Origin: Candidatus Nomurabacteria bacterium
GTDB taxonomy: Bacteria > Patescibacteriota > Minisyncoccia > Phycocordibacterales > UBA1006
DNA: 20,607 nt
Reading direction: 5' to 3'
NCBI GenBank assembly: GCA_029882015.1
Contig: JAOULM010000011.1
Coordinates: 1-20,607 of the forward strand
Positions 12,834-20,607 of the stretch are shown here, piece after piece. The notes beneath the pieces were generated by a model. The model saw nothing but the letters and a program-made list of their open reading frames with translations. It was not told the DNA's origin and made no database searches. The translations under genes and the position numbers were made by a program. Numbering within the stretch: position 1 is the stretch's first letter; each line of letters begins with the position of its first letter.

Positions 12834-14294
12834 TTATTCCTCCACCCTGCCAAACAACGGTTCTTCGGGTTTTTTCTTTGCTCGAATTGCATCTGCGATT
12901 TTCTGAGCTGTTTCTGGGATATATGACTGCAACATTAACGATATGTTTGCCAATGTTTTGACTTGTTCTATCAAAAACTCTTTTGCTGTTTCCGGCTCTG
13001 TTTTTATTTTCTTGAATGGTTCATATTCTGTGATATTTTTATCAATAACGTTTACGTTATTATTCCATATTTCCTCCATGGCTCTGTCATGGCGAAAGGC
13101 ATCCTGCATCGGACGTAATATTTCTAGCGACACAGTGTTATCATTTAACAATTCATCTGCATCATATTCCACCTCGTATTTTTCAACCATGTTCAACAAT
13201 CGGCTGGTTAGATTACCTATACCGTTTACCAGATCTGCTGTATACAACGTATGAAATTTTTCCATAGTTACGTCGCTATCTTCGAAAGCGCTAACATGGC
13301 GCAACAAGTAATACCGCAGTGCATCAGTTCCGTATTTCTCGACAATATCATAGGGATTAATCACATTACCTAGCGATTTAGACATTTTGTGTCCACCACT
13401 ATTAATAAAACCATTAATCACAATCTGGTAACTGGTTGGTAGTCCAGCCGCCATCAGCATTGCCTGCCACATTGCAGACTGCTGACGCAGGTTGTCCTTG
13501 CCGGCATACTGAGTCGGTGTTCCATTTGTCCAGAATTTCTCAAATGTATCATTATCCTCGGGCCACCCCAATGTCGATATATAATTCACCAAGGCATCAA
13601 ACCAGACATACATAACCTGACTATCGTCCCTAGGAACTGGAACCCCCCACGGCATTTTTTCTGCCACACGTGAAATTGAAAAATCTTGCAGTCCACCTTC
13701 GACAAATTTTTTGATCTCGTTGAATCTAAAATCTGGAACCACAAAATCTGGACGTGATTCATATAATTCAAGTAGTGGTTTTTGAAACGCAGAGAATTTG
13801 AAAAAATAATTTTCCTCGGAGACTTCGATTGGTTTTTGCCCTGGATGTTCTGGACAGTTTCCATCAATCAAATCCTTGTCAGTAACAAACAATTCACAAC
13901 CTACACAATATAAACCTGTGTAGCTTTTTTTATAGATATATCCATTATCCAAACAACGCCCCCAAAATATCTGTGCGGATGATTCATGGTGCTTGTCTGT
14001 AGTCCGAATAAAAGTCAGCCCATCCCAAATTCCCAGCTTGTCTTTTAGACCACGGAATTGTTCTGCGATTTCATCTGTAAAGTCCTGCGGGGTTTTACCA
14101 GCATCTATGGCATTTTGATAAATTTTCTGCCCGTGTTCGTCTGTTCCTGTGTTAAAAAATACTTCGTGACCTGTTGCCTCTTTGTATCTGGCGACCACAT
14201 CAGCGCGTATGATTTCCATCGCAAAACCCACATGCGGGCTAGCATTCAGATAAGGCAGTGTTGTTGTTATATAAAAAGGTTTTTTGTCTGACAT
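12834..14294 (-). CDS. metG: Methionyl-tRNA synthetase
   Basis: The enzyme charges tRNA-Met with methionine in the cytoplasm. The product has 486 residues, a short form without the C-terminal tRNA-binding domain. The class I nucleotide fold begins FYITTTLPYLNASPHVGFAM; the HIGH box is HVGF (21-24), with Phe in place of the last His. GTDEHGQKI follows. A connective domain has one zinc knuckle, CVGC near 128-131 and CPEH near 146-149. The KMSKS box GHKMSKSLGN lies at about 300-308. It is the middle gene of a permease-metG-tatD operon with gaps of 10 and 2 nt. Confidence 0.96.
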   Translation of the reverse strand: MSDKKPFYITTTLPYLNASPHVGFAMEIIRADVVARYKEATGHEVFFNTGTDEHGQKIYQNAIDAGKTPQDFTDEIAEQFRGLKDKLGIWDGLTFIRTTDKHHESSAQIFWGRCLDNGYIYKKSYTGLYCVGCELFVTDKDLIDGNCPEHPGQKPIEVSEENYFFKFSAFQKPLLELYESRPDFVVPDFRFNEIKKFVEGGLQDFSISRVAEKMPWGVPVPRDDSQVMYVWFDALVNYISTLGWPEDNDTFEKFWTNGTPTQYAGKDNLRQQSAMWQAMLMAAGLPTSYQIVINGFINSGGHKMSKSLGNVINPYDIVEKYGTDALRYYLLRHVSAFEDSDVTMEKFHTLYTADLVNGIGNLTSRLLNMVEKYEVEYDADELLNDNTVSLEILRPMQDAFRHDRAMEEIWNNNVNVIDKNITEYEPFKKIKTEPETAKEFLIEQVKTLANISLMLQSYIPETAQKIADAIRAKKKPEEPLFGRVEE

Positions 14295-14304
14295 GATAAC
14301 GATA

Positions 14305-15342
14305 TTACTCCGAGACCTTCATCTGTGCAAGTTTTCGCTCTTCGTACGAACGCATGAGCTCTATCAATAGAACAGCCACCGGCATTCCCAGAATCAACCC
14401 CAATACACCAGCCAGCTTGGCTCCGATAATCAATGACAGCAGAACCATCAACGATGGAACCCCTGTGGTGCGACGAATAATTACCGGTTGCCATATATAA
14501 TTTTCCAATTGCTGAAATATAAAATATAATACCATTACAATAATTCCCATCTTGACACCACCGAACAAATATCCAACAGCCACAGCCGGTATCGTAGCCA
14601 ACACAATTCCATACGGTATAATCCCCAGAATACCAGACAACAAAGCCAAAGACAGTGCGTACGGCATTCCAATTAGTGTCAAAACAACAAATGTAAGCAT
14701 AAACTGTATTAACGCAACAAATAATTGCCCTTTGAACCAATCCCCAATTTTTGCCTGTGTGCGCTTCCAAATACTGATAACTCGTCCCTCGTACTGTATT
14801 GGTGTGACCAATCGCAAGAAATGACTAATTCCATTTTTTTGAATAGCCAAGTAAAATGAAATAACCAAGACTAAAACAAAGTTCAATACCCCACCAAAAA
14901 ATGTAGAAATTGCCTGAAACAATCCTCCGGTTGAAATATCCCCTCCTAAACTCGGCAAAGCCTGCCTGGCACCATCAACACCCAGCGAGAAACCTCCATT
15001 TTTTACAAAATCAATAACAACAGCCGCCTGTGAATCTGCAGGGATAAGAGTCACAAGACTTCCTAGTTCATCAAAAAACAATGGGACAAAGACATATAAA
15101 ATACTGCCAAAAATAGCAAACCCTATGAGATAAAAAAACAATACAGAAACGATTCGTGGGATTTTATGATTTTCTAACCATGTTGTTGGTCTCTCGATGA
15201 ACGACGCTAAAACGACCGATGTCAAAATCAGTAATATAATCTGCTTTGCCTGCCATAAAACAGCGACAACGGCGATTATCGCCAAAAATAAAAAGATACT
15301 TTTAGGAGAAATATCTATTGTTCGCGATTGAGGTATTTTCAT
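14305..15342 (-). CDS. AI-2E family (TqsA/PerM-like) membrane permease
   Basis: The product has 345 residues from the ATG at 15342; an in-frame TTG two codons upstream is less likely. About eight membrane segments are arranged as in the AI-2E/PF01594 family: two at the N-terminus (FLFLAIIAVVAVLW; IILLILTSVVLASF then ERPTTWLENHKIPR), a third soon after, then a soluble part, then FVLVLVISFYLAI and the terminal hydrophobic pairs with the signature region WQPVIIRRTTGVPSLMVLLS. Known members export autoinducer-2 or exchange ions such as sodium and protons. The substrate here is unknown. It heads the metG-tatD operon and appears to be translated from a nearly leaderless mRNA. Confidence 0.9.
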   Translation of the reverse strand: MKIPQSRTIDISPKSIFLFLAIIAVVAVLWQAKQIILLILTSVVLASFIERPTTWLENHKIPRIVSVLFFYLIGFAIFGSILYVFVPLFFDELGSLVTLIPADSQAAVVIDFVKNGGFSLGVDGARQALPSLGGDISTGGLFQAISTFFGGVLNFVLVLVISFYLAIQKNGISHFLRLVTPIQYEGRVISIWKRTQAKIGDWFKGQLFVALIQFMLTFVVLTLIGMPYALSLALLSGILGIIPYGIVLATIPAVAVGYLFGGVKMGIIVMVLYFIFQQLENYIWQPVIIRRTTGVPSLMVLLSLIIGAKLAGVLGLILGMPVAVLLIELMRSYEERKLAQMKVSE

Positions 15343-15348
15343 ACACAA

Positions 15349-15379
15349 ATAATACCATGAATATCCCTAAATGTACCAA
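15349..15379 (-). promoter_or_regulatory. Promoter candidate of the permease-metG-tatD operon
   Basis: On the minus strand TTGGTA (15379-15374) is followed after 19 bp by TATTAT (15354-15349), preceded by TGG as an extended -10. The -10 ends 6 bp before the ATG, so the transcript should begin within a base or two of the start codon. Confidence 0.5.
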
Positions 15380-15398
15380 TGAGAAAATTTTGCACAAA

Positions 15399-15426
15399 AA
15401 AAGCCCCGGATAAATCCGAGACTTTT
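15399..15426 (-). terminator. Intrinsic terminator behind the glyQS-M16 unit
   Basis: On the minus strand a 12-base-pair stem (15426-15415 with 15410-15399), GC-rich and with two G-U pairs plus TTTA loop, is followed by a run of T. It separates the M16 peptidase from the permease operon, though it lies 300 bp after the peptidase stop. Confidence 0.75.
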
Positions 15427-15727
15427 ATCATAAATCATACAAATAAGTGTCATCAAATTGTAATGATTTTATAACAACTTTAAAAAACAATGTGAAATAA
15501 AAGTATTTTCTATGTTTAAAAACCTCAATTAAGCCCTATCATTTTGTCTTTTTTGGGACTCACACCAATTAATTAAATATCAAAGCAATAATGACTTTCA
15601 ATTTACTTTGATAATGTTAAAGTATCGGTGGTTTTTGCCCATATTTTTATGAGGTACTGCGGATTTTTTGACACAAAAAACCTTTATTTCACAAACAGAA
15701 TATACTTATCCATTTTTTTAGTCAAGT
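15427..15727. other. A+T-rich spacer of about 300 bp with no gene seen
   Basis: There is no ORF with coding character and no tRNA. One long-loop stem, TATCAAAG/CTTTGATA (15578-15585 with 15606-15613), is present. It may simply be a long 3' region of the M16 peptidase mRNA. A small unknown RNA cannot be excluded. Confidence 0.5.
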
Positions 15728-16996
15728 TTAGAATTTTAGAATATTTTTAAAACGTTTGTCGTCTTTGTATGGACCAACAATTGATAGGTTCAAGTGTTTA
15801 TCAACAAACAGTTTTTTAGCGACACGTTTGATGTCTGCAGATGTTACTGCACGGATTTGTTTAGTATATTCTGCTGGGGTTACCAGATCCTGTTTCAGAA
15901 CTGACCGCAACCCAAACCATTCGGCAACACTATCTGATGATTCCAATTGCATCATTAGATTCCCCATCAAATATTGTTTTGCTTTGTTCAGCTCCTTGTC
16001 TCCTACTGATTCATCAACGAATCGACGAATTTCATCTAAAATTGCAGTAATGGCAGTATCAATGCGTTTTGGATCAACCCCAGATAACACAGCAAAAGAC
16101 CCAGCATCAACAAATGCGTCTTGAGAGGCTTTGACGTAGTATCCTAATCCCAATTCCTCGCGGATTTTTTCAAACAATCGAGAGCTCATCCCCTGCCCCA
16201 ATACGGTAGCCAAAACATTTCCAACAACCAAATCCTTGTCGCCATATGAAAACCCATGAACCCCCAAAATCATATGAGCCTGGTCAGTTTTTTTATAATG
16301 CACTCGCACTGCAGGTTTTTTCTGGGAAGTTTTTATTTTTTGTTTTTTTGTTTTACGTGAAGTCGAAATATCTGCAAACAAATCTTGCGCTTGTTTTACT
16401 ACGTCGCGATGATTGATGTCACCAGCAACAATCATAGTGGTGGCATCTGCAACGTAATGTTGTTTTCGATACCCCAAGAATGTATCTCGGGTGAATTTTT
16501 TAATATTTTCTTTGGGTCCCAAAATCGGCATCCCGGCTGGCTGATCACCATAGAGTAGATTTTCAAATTCGATAACGGCTTTGACCTTGAAGTTATCTTC
16601 ATACATATCAATCTCGCCCAAAATTACCCCACGTTCAGTTTCCAGGTCTTTTTCTGGGAAGGCTGGGTTCAAATAAATATCAGATACGATGTCCAACATT
16701 TTTGACCATGATTTTTGTGCGCCCTTGGCGTAATACCCTGTGTATTCTTCGCCTGTAAACGCATTTGTCTGTGATCCCATGGAATCCAATGCATGCATAA
16801 TGTCTCGTCTGTTTCTGTTTTTGGTTCCCTTGAATACCATGTGTTCTAAAAAATGAGAAATCCCGCTGGTTTCTGGTGTTTCAAAATGTGATCCTGTATT
16901 ACACAGTGCCATGGTCGTAACCGTTGGGTTCCCTGGCATAGCTACTGTCACAACGGTAACACCGTTTTTCAATATCGTCGTTTTTGGTTTTTTCAT
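15728..16996 (-). CDS. M16-family zinc metallopeptidase (processing-peptidase type)
   Basis: The product has 422 residues. The inverted zinc motif HFLEH is at 48-52, and Glu128 in VILGEID, 76 residues after the second His, is the expected third ligand, so the enzyme should be active. The C-terminal half keeps SRLFEKIREELGLGYYVKAS, the Arg/Tyr substrate-binding pattern of active members. The family includes mitochondrial processing peptidase and bacterial YmxG/PqqL-like enzymes. There is no signal peptide, so a cytoplasmic role is likely. The ATG is one base after the glyQS stop, so the two genes are one transcript. No inactive M16 partner subunit is seen next to it. Confidence 0.93.
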   Translation of the reverse strand: MKKPKTTILKNGVTVVTVAMPGNPTVTTMALCNTGSHFETPETSGISHFLEHMVFKGTKNRNRRDIMHALDSMGSQTNAFTGEEYTGYYAKGAQKSWSKMLDIVSDIYLNPAFPEKDLETERGVILGEIDMYEDNFKVKAVIEFENLLYGDQPAGMPILGPKENIKKFTRDTFLGYRKQHYVADATTMIVAGDINHRDVVKQAQDLFADISTSRKTKKQKIKTSQKKPAVRVHYKKTDQAHMILGVHGFSYGDKDLVVGNVLATVLGQGMSSRLFEKIREELGLGYYVKASQDAFVDAGSFAVLSGVDPKRIDTAITAILDEIRRFVDESVGDKELNKAKQYLMGNLMMQLESSDSVAEWFGLRSVLKQDLVTPAEYTKQIRAVTSADIKRVAKKLFVDKHLNLSIVGPYKDDKRFKNILKF

Positions 16997-16997
16997 A

Positions 16998-18314
16998 TTA
17001 TGATAGTTTTTCTACGAAATAATTCTCTAGGTCATCAATTGCGATTCGTTCTTGGTCTGTGGTATTTCGGTCGCGAACAGTCACGGCCTGGTCGTCCAAT
17101 GTTTCATAATCTATCACCACACAAAATGGTGTACCGATTTCATCCTGACGACGATATCGTTTACCAACGTTTCCATTATCATCCCACACGACGTTGCCAA
17201 ATTTTGATTTTAATTGCCCGAATACCCGCTGAGCAGCTTCTACCAATTCTGGTTTGTTTTTCATCAGTGGTGATACGGCAATTTTATAGGGAGCCATGTT
17301 TGGTTTGAAATCAAGATAAACACGAGGCTCGTCCCCCACAACATCTTCTCGATATGCAGAAAGTAAAACTGCTAAAATTGTCCGGTCCATCCCCATTGAT
17401 GGTTCAATAACATGAGGTACAAATGTTTCGTTGGTTGTCTGATCGGTGTATTGTAATTTGGTCTTGCTGTAATCTGCATGTTTAGTTAAATCATAATCAC
17501 CACGGTATGCCAATCCATATAATTCTTTTTGCCCGAATGGGTATTCAAATTCAAAATCAATTGTACGAGATGAATAGTGTGCACGGTCATCATCCCCCAC
17601 CTCGACGTCGTGTACACGGGACATATCCAAACCAATCGCACCCATCCATTCAATCATTTCGTCTTTCCAGTATTCAAAATATTTTTCCCACTCTGCTGGA
17701 TTTACAAAATATTCAATCTCCATTTGTTCAAATTCACGTACACGGAAAATAAAATCACGTGGAGTAATTTCGTTACGAAAGGCTTTTCCAATTTGCGCCA
17801 TACCAAATGGTAGTTTTGGGGCCATCGTATCAACGATATTTTTGTAGTTCACAAACATCCCCTGCGCCGTTTCGGGGCGCAGATATGTTGTTGATGCTGA
17901 ATCTTCTACCGCTCCGACCTTGGTTTGAAGCATCATGTTGAATTGTTTTACTGAACCAAGTTTTCCACCACAAGATTCACAGATTTCTTTGTCTTCAAGT
18001 TGGTCTTCGCGGAAACGCTTGTTACATTTCTCACACTCCACCATTGGATCTGAAAAATGATCCACGTGCCCTGTTGCCTCCCATGTTTTTGGATTCATTA
18101 AAATGGCTGCATCAACAAAATACATATCAGTACGACTGTGAACAAATTTGTTCAACCACGATTGTTTAATATTTTCTTTTAGTAGTGACCCCAATGGCCC
18201 ATAATCATACGTTCCTGCCAATCCACCATAAATCTCTGACCCAGGGAAAATAAACCCTCGGCGCTTTGACAAAGATACTATTTTTTCCATTGTTATGTCG
18301 GTTTTTTCACTCAT
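16998..18314 (-). CDS. glyQS: Glycyl-tRNA synthetase, homodimeric class II type
   Basis: The product has 438 residues from the ATG at 18314 (MSEKTDITMEKIVSL); the frame runs 27 bp further upstream, and ATG at 18290 is another option. It is the single-chain alpha2 type found in Gram-positives, archaea and eukaryotes, not the alpha-beta form. Seen are RRGFIFPGSEIYGGLAGTYD, motif 2 (FRNEITPRDFIFRVREFEQM) and motif 3 (EPSMGMDRTILAVL). A zinc module CEKC...CESC lies near 95-120. The C-terminal anticodon-binding domain starts near APYKIAVSPL. It lies 35 nt after the upstream surface-protein gene. Confidence 0.95.
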   Translation of the reverse strand: MSEKTDITMEKIVSLSKRRGFIFPGSEIYGGLAGTYDYGPLGSLLKENIKQSWLNKFVHSRTDMYFVDAAILMNPKTWEATGHVDHFSDPMVECEKCNKRFREDQLEDKEICESCGGKLGSVKQFNMMLQTKVGAVEDSASTTYLRPETAQGMFVNYKNIVDTMAPKLPFGMAQIGKAFRNEITPRDFIFRVREFEQMEIEYFVNPAEWEKYFEYWKDEMIEWMGAIGLDMSRVHDVEVGDDDRAHYSSRTIDFEFEYPFGQKELYGLAYRGDYDLTKHADYSKTKLQYTDQTTNETFVPHVIEPSMGMDRTILAVLLSAYREDVVGDEPRVYLDFKPNMAPYKIAVSPLMKNKPELVEAAQRVFGQLKSKFGNVVWDDNGNVGKRYRRQDEIGTPFCVVIDYETLDDQAVTVRDRNTTDQERIAIDDLENYFVEKLS

Positions 18315-18349
18315 AGATACCCTACTGTACCTTAAAATCATTCAAAAAT

Positions 18350-20242
18350 CTACGGCAGGACTACCCCATCTATACCAATCGATGAACTGTCATTTAAAAT
18401 ACGTGTTGATAGAGCTGATTTGGATCCAGACAGACTATTGCTGGTAAATGCGTCCTTTCCAGAATATGACACTGTTGATGTCAAAGAGGCTGATGTGCCA
18501 ACCTGAGAGCTAGATGGTGTTATCTCGACACGGAAAGAAACTTGCGGACCATTCGATGTTTGATTACTGTTAACAGTTCCAACATTCCAAGTAACCTGTC
18601 GTTGTGATGAATCATAGGTAACATTCTGATTGGTTGGTGACCATTGACCACCCCATTCCACAAACGGAGGCAGTGTTGTTTTTACAACGACATTGTTTGC
18701 ATCATTAACGGTGTTTGAAAGTTGCCAATTGATTGTATACGAAGTCGTTTGCCCTGCTTGCGGAGGCATTGGACCACTGTTTGTAATTGCCCCGCTATAG
18801 TGTGTGGCTTTTGAAATTAACTGGAGAATAGATCCAATACGGACAGATGCGCTATCTACAAAATCTCCAGATAATAATTTATTATTTTCATCACGTGCGC
18901 TCATGCTGGTAGACATTTCCAGCGTTGGATTATTGATGGTCAAACTAATATTCTGAGGGATACGATAGGTAAATGAAACATCCCCAGCTGATCCAGGTGC
19001 CAACGAACCAAACTGTGGCCAATTGCTTTTTGTCCATATTATTTTTCTACTATTTGAATCATAAAAACCAGATGAACCTTCGATGTTTGCTGGGTCAAAA
19101 ATTGGACCACTGACGTCAACGCTCAGTTCTACATCACGCAACGTAAACGGAGTTGTATTACGATAAGCAATATCTACTCTTACCCTGTCTCCGGGTTTTG
19201 CGGTCGCACTCCCGGATTGACCATTCACAACGAGCAATGCCTCTAGGAATGCAGAACGAATACGTGTTGACTGAACCAGAGTTTGGAAAACAGTTGTGAT
19301 GTCTCGTTTGTTTTGTTCTGTATGACGCCCCAGAGTTGCACGAACGGCTCGTTCGTCCCCTTCGAACCCTCGTAAAACTCCCAGAACACGAATATCCCGA
19401 GTTGCATTAGCAGGCAAGTCTCCTATGGCCCATTTGTTTGTCCCGTATGTTGGCTCTGGTGATGCCGAGTCGAATTCAAAACCAAACGGATATTCCAGCT
19501 CGAGCAACATATTCTCTACCGGGTCAGCGCTGTTTGATGTTATATGAATACGATATTCGATTGTTTGGTTTGGGATGGTTTCGGTTGGAGCAGAGACAAT
19601 CATCTGTACAGGTGATGACTGAATAGTTACGTCATATGTTGCGTTTCGTATAAAAATTGCGTTTGACCCCGCTATACGGTATTCCAAACGTGCGTTGATT
19701 GTGCGAATGTCTCCCTCTTCGCCGAATAGTACCAACGAGACGTCTTCGGTTTGTGAACGCCCAGATTGAACTGTTTCTAGTGACCTACGAATCCGCGTCA
19801 CAGGACTATCGACGCGTGACGATTCTGGGTAACTGATTACCAAATCTGCCAGCTCGAGGTTTGCTGCGTTTCGGTTTGTAACAACCACCTGCAAATCCAA
19901 TGGTTCCCCACCGTCTGCAAATGCTCGTCCCAGCAACTCGATATCAATTTTTTCATTTGAAACTGTTGTTGACCCACCAACGAAAAGAATTACTCCAACA
20001 GCTGCGGCGAAAATAAAAAAACTTAATGATATGAAAAACATTTTTTTAAACAATGACGAAGGCAGGGATTTTTGTTTACGTGGTGATGAGCGTTCCTGGG
20101 CGGTCCATGACCGCGGAACAGTCCGATGAGACGTAGCCAACGAGGCTCTCTTTTTTCTGCGAGGGTTTACCCCAGACTGCCCTGTTTTATACAATCGTGA
20201 TTCTGACTCTTCTATTTTTTTCTTGATAGGTTCATCATCCAT
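18350..20242 (-). CDS. Large membrane-anchored extracytoplasmic protein with tandem DUF11/CARDB-like beta domains
   Basis: The product has 630 residues from the ATG at 20242; a TTG three codons earlier gives 633. The first 67 residues are strongly basic and polar. One membrane segment lies at about 68-90 (MFFISLSFFIFAAAVGVILF). The remaining 540 residues are repeated beta-sandwich modules with phrases typical of DUF11/CARDB/BACON-like domains: 'LDLQVVVTNRNAANLELADL', 'VRVDIAYRNTTPFTLRDVEL', 'ANNVVVKTTLPPFVEWGGQW', 'RQVTWNVGTVNSNQTS'. There is no catalytic motif, no Cys in the outer part and no sorting signal, and the protein simply ends GVVLP. Likely a surface adhesin or scaffold. It lies 21 nt after recO and upstream of glyQS on the same strand. 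Confidence 0.8.
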   Translation of the reverse strand: MDDEPIKKKIEESESRLYKTGQSGVNPRRKKRASLATSHRTVPRSWTAQERSSPRKQKSLPSSLFKKMFFISLSFFIFAAAVGVILFVGGSTTVSNEKIDIELLGRAFADGGEPLDLQVVVTNRNAANLELADLVISYPESSRVDSPVTRIRRSLETVQSGRSQTEDVSLVLFGEEGDIRTINARLEYRIAGSNAIFIRNATYDVTIQSSPVQMIVSAPTETIPNQTIEYRIHITSNSADPVENMLLELEYPFGFEFDSASPEPTYGTNKWAIGDLPANATRDIRVLGVLRGFEGDERAVRATLGRHTEQNKRDITTVFQTLVQSTRIRSAFLEALLVVNGQSGSATAKPGDRVRVDIAYRNTTPFTLRDVELSVDVSGPIFDPANIEGSSGFYDSNSRKIIWTKSNWPQFGSLAPGSAGDVSFTYRIPQNISLTINNPTLEMSTSMSARDENNKLLSGDFVDSASVRIGSILQLISKATHYSGAITNSGPMPPQAGQTTSYTINWQLSNTVNDANNVVVKTTLPPFVEWGGQWSPTNQNVTYDSSQRQVTWNVGTVNSNQTSNGPQVSFRVEITPSSSQVGTSASLTSTVSYSGKDAFTSNSLSGSKSALSTRILNDSSSIGIDGVVLP

Positions 20243-20263
20243 ATATGACAAAATTATACCATG

Positions 20264-20607
20264 CTACAAATGTGACATATTCAGTGACCGGCGAATCGTA
20301 GTCATGTATTGTGGAACACGTTCGGTTATCCGATCCAAAAGCTCCAGAGTTACTGGATCCTGCACGAGCCAATATTCATCATCCGCAGACCAATACCCCA
20401 AATGGTACAAAATACGAAGCATCATTATTGTTTCAAATGCTGGAATATGAACAGGTTGTAATGATTTGCTTTGCACTAAAATATAACTGGATTCAAATAA
20501 GCTAAAAATCTCGGGCAAGTTTTCCTCGCCATGAACCATTCTTTTTAACAAATCAGCGCTCCGTACCAATGAGCCAAATCCCTCGTACGATGATGAAAGA
20601 TTTTGTT
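20264..20607 (-). CDS. recO: Probable RecO, C-terminal part (5' end outside window)
   Basis: The frame is open from the right edge to a TAG at 20264, giving 113 residues. The pattern fits the helical C-terminal domain of RecO: SSYEGFGSLVRSADLLKRMV with HGEENLPEIFSLFE, then IPAFETIMMLRILYHLGYWS, ending IRRSLNMSHL, an ending I associate with RecO of this bacterial group. RecO loads RecA onto SSB-coated DNA, and both partners are in this window. The zinc-binding cysteines of classical RecO are absent from the visible part. The OB-fold N-terminus is not available, so the call is moderate. Confidence 0.6.
   Translation of the reverse strand, partial: QNLSSSYEGFGSLVRSADLLKRMVHGEENLPEIFSLFESSYILVQSKSLQPVHIPAFETIMMLRILYHLGYWSADDEYWLVQDPVTLELLDRITERVPQYMTTIRRSLNMSHL

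Noticed and set aside
14267..14770. 167-codon ORF overlapping the AI-2E permease on the same strand
   Set aside because: The permease frame has clear family motifs. The overlapping product is Cys/Trp-rich nonsense.

Overview
The window looks like chromosomal DNA of a member of the Candidate Phyla Radiation (Patescibacteria, probably the Parcubacteria side). Supporting signs are low-to-moderate GC, very tight gene packing, almost no Shine-Dalgarno sequences, an EF-P without the PGKG loop, a short MetRS, a 67-residue ribosomal protein S18 in an rpsF-ssb-rpsR operon, and secreted proteins of the 'QVxAIVSLLQSFGAD' plus peptidoglycan-binding type. The genetic code appears standard. The phylum call is inference from gene content; no 16S or marker tree was possible.

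Layout. (a) 1-992, minus: the N-terminal 330 residues of an abundant secreted surface/S-layer-like protein. (b) 993-1643: a 651-bp gene-free region with a promoter wrapped in palindromes, a block of consecutive hairpins, one perfect and one near-perfect DnaA box, and a short direct repeat. (c) 1644-2507, minus: an unrecognised 287-aa protein with a C-terminal winged helix. Its gene and promoter carry about ten copies of the 10-mer TGTCCTTTAT. (d) 2642-7034, plus: ftsK, a small membrane-anchored beta protein, recA and efp, closed by a bidirectional terminator. (e) 7124-10461, minus: an ABC exporter with an unusual leader (leaderless 29-codon ORF, two CTTGTAC palindromes), and a membrane-anchored GerMN protein. 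(f) 10544-11886, minus: the rpsF-ssb-rpsR operon. (g) 12037-15342, minus: a compact AI-2E-family permease-metG-tatD operon. (h) 15728-20607, minus: recO (partial), a large anchored repeat-type surface protein, glyQS and an M16 peptidase.

Most genes are housekeeping: chromosome segregation and recombination (FtsK, RecA, SSB, RecO), translation (EF-P, S6, S18, MetRS, GlyRS), TatD nuclease and cell-surface functions.

The least ordinary part is 1000-2600. There a winged-helix gene is embedded in its own repeated putative binding site, next to DnaA boxes and a hairpin-rich non-coding block. This resembles a replication-initiator/iteron module or a strongly autoregulated DNA-binding system. The second unusual place is 9001-9226, the leader of the ABC exporter.
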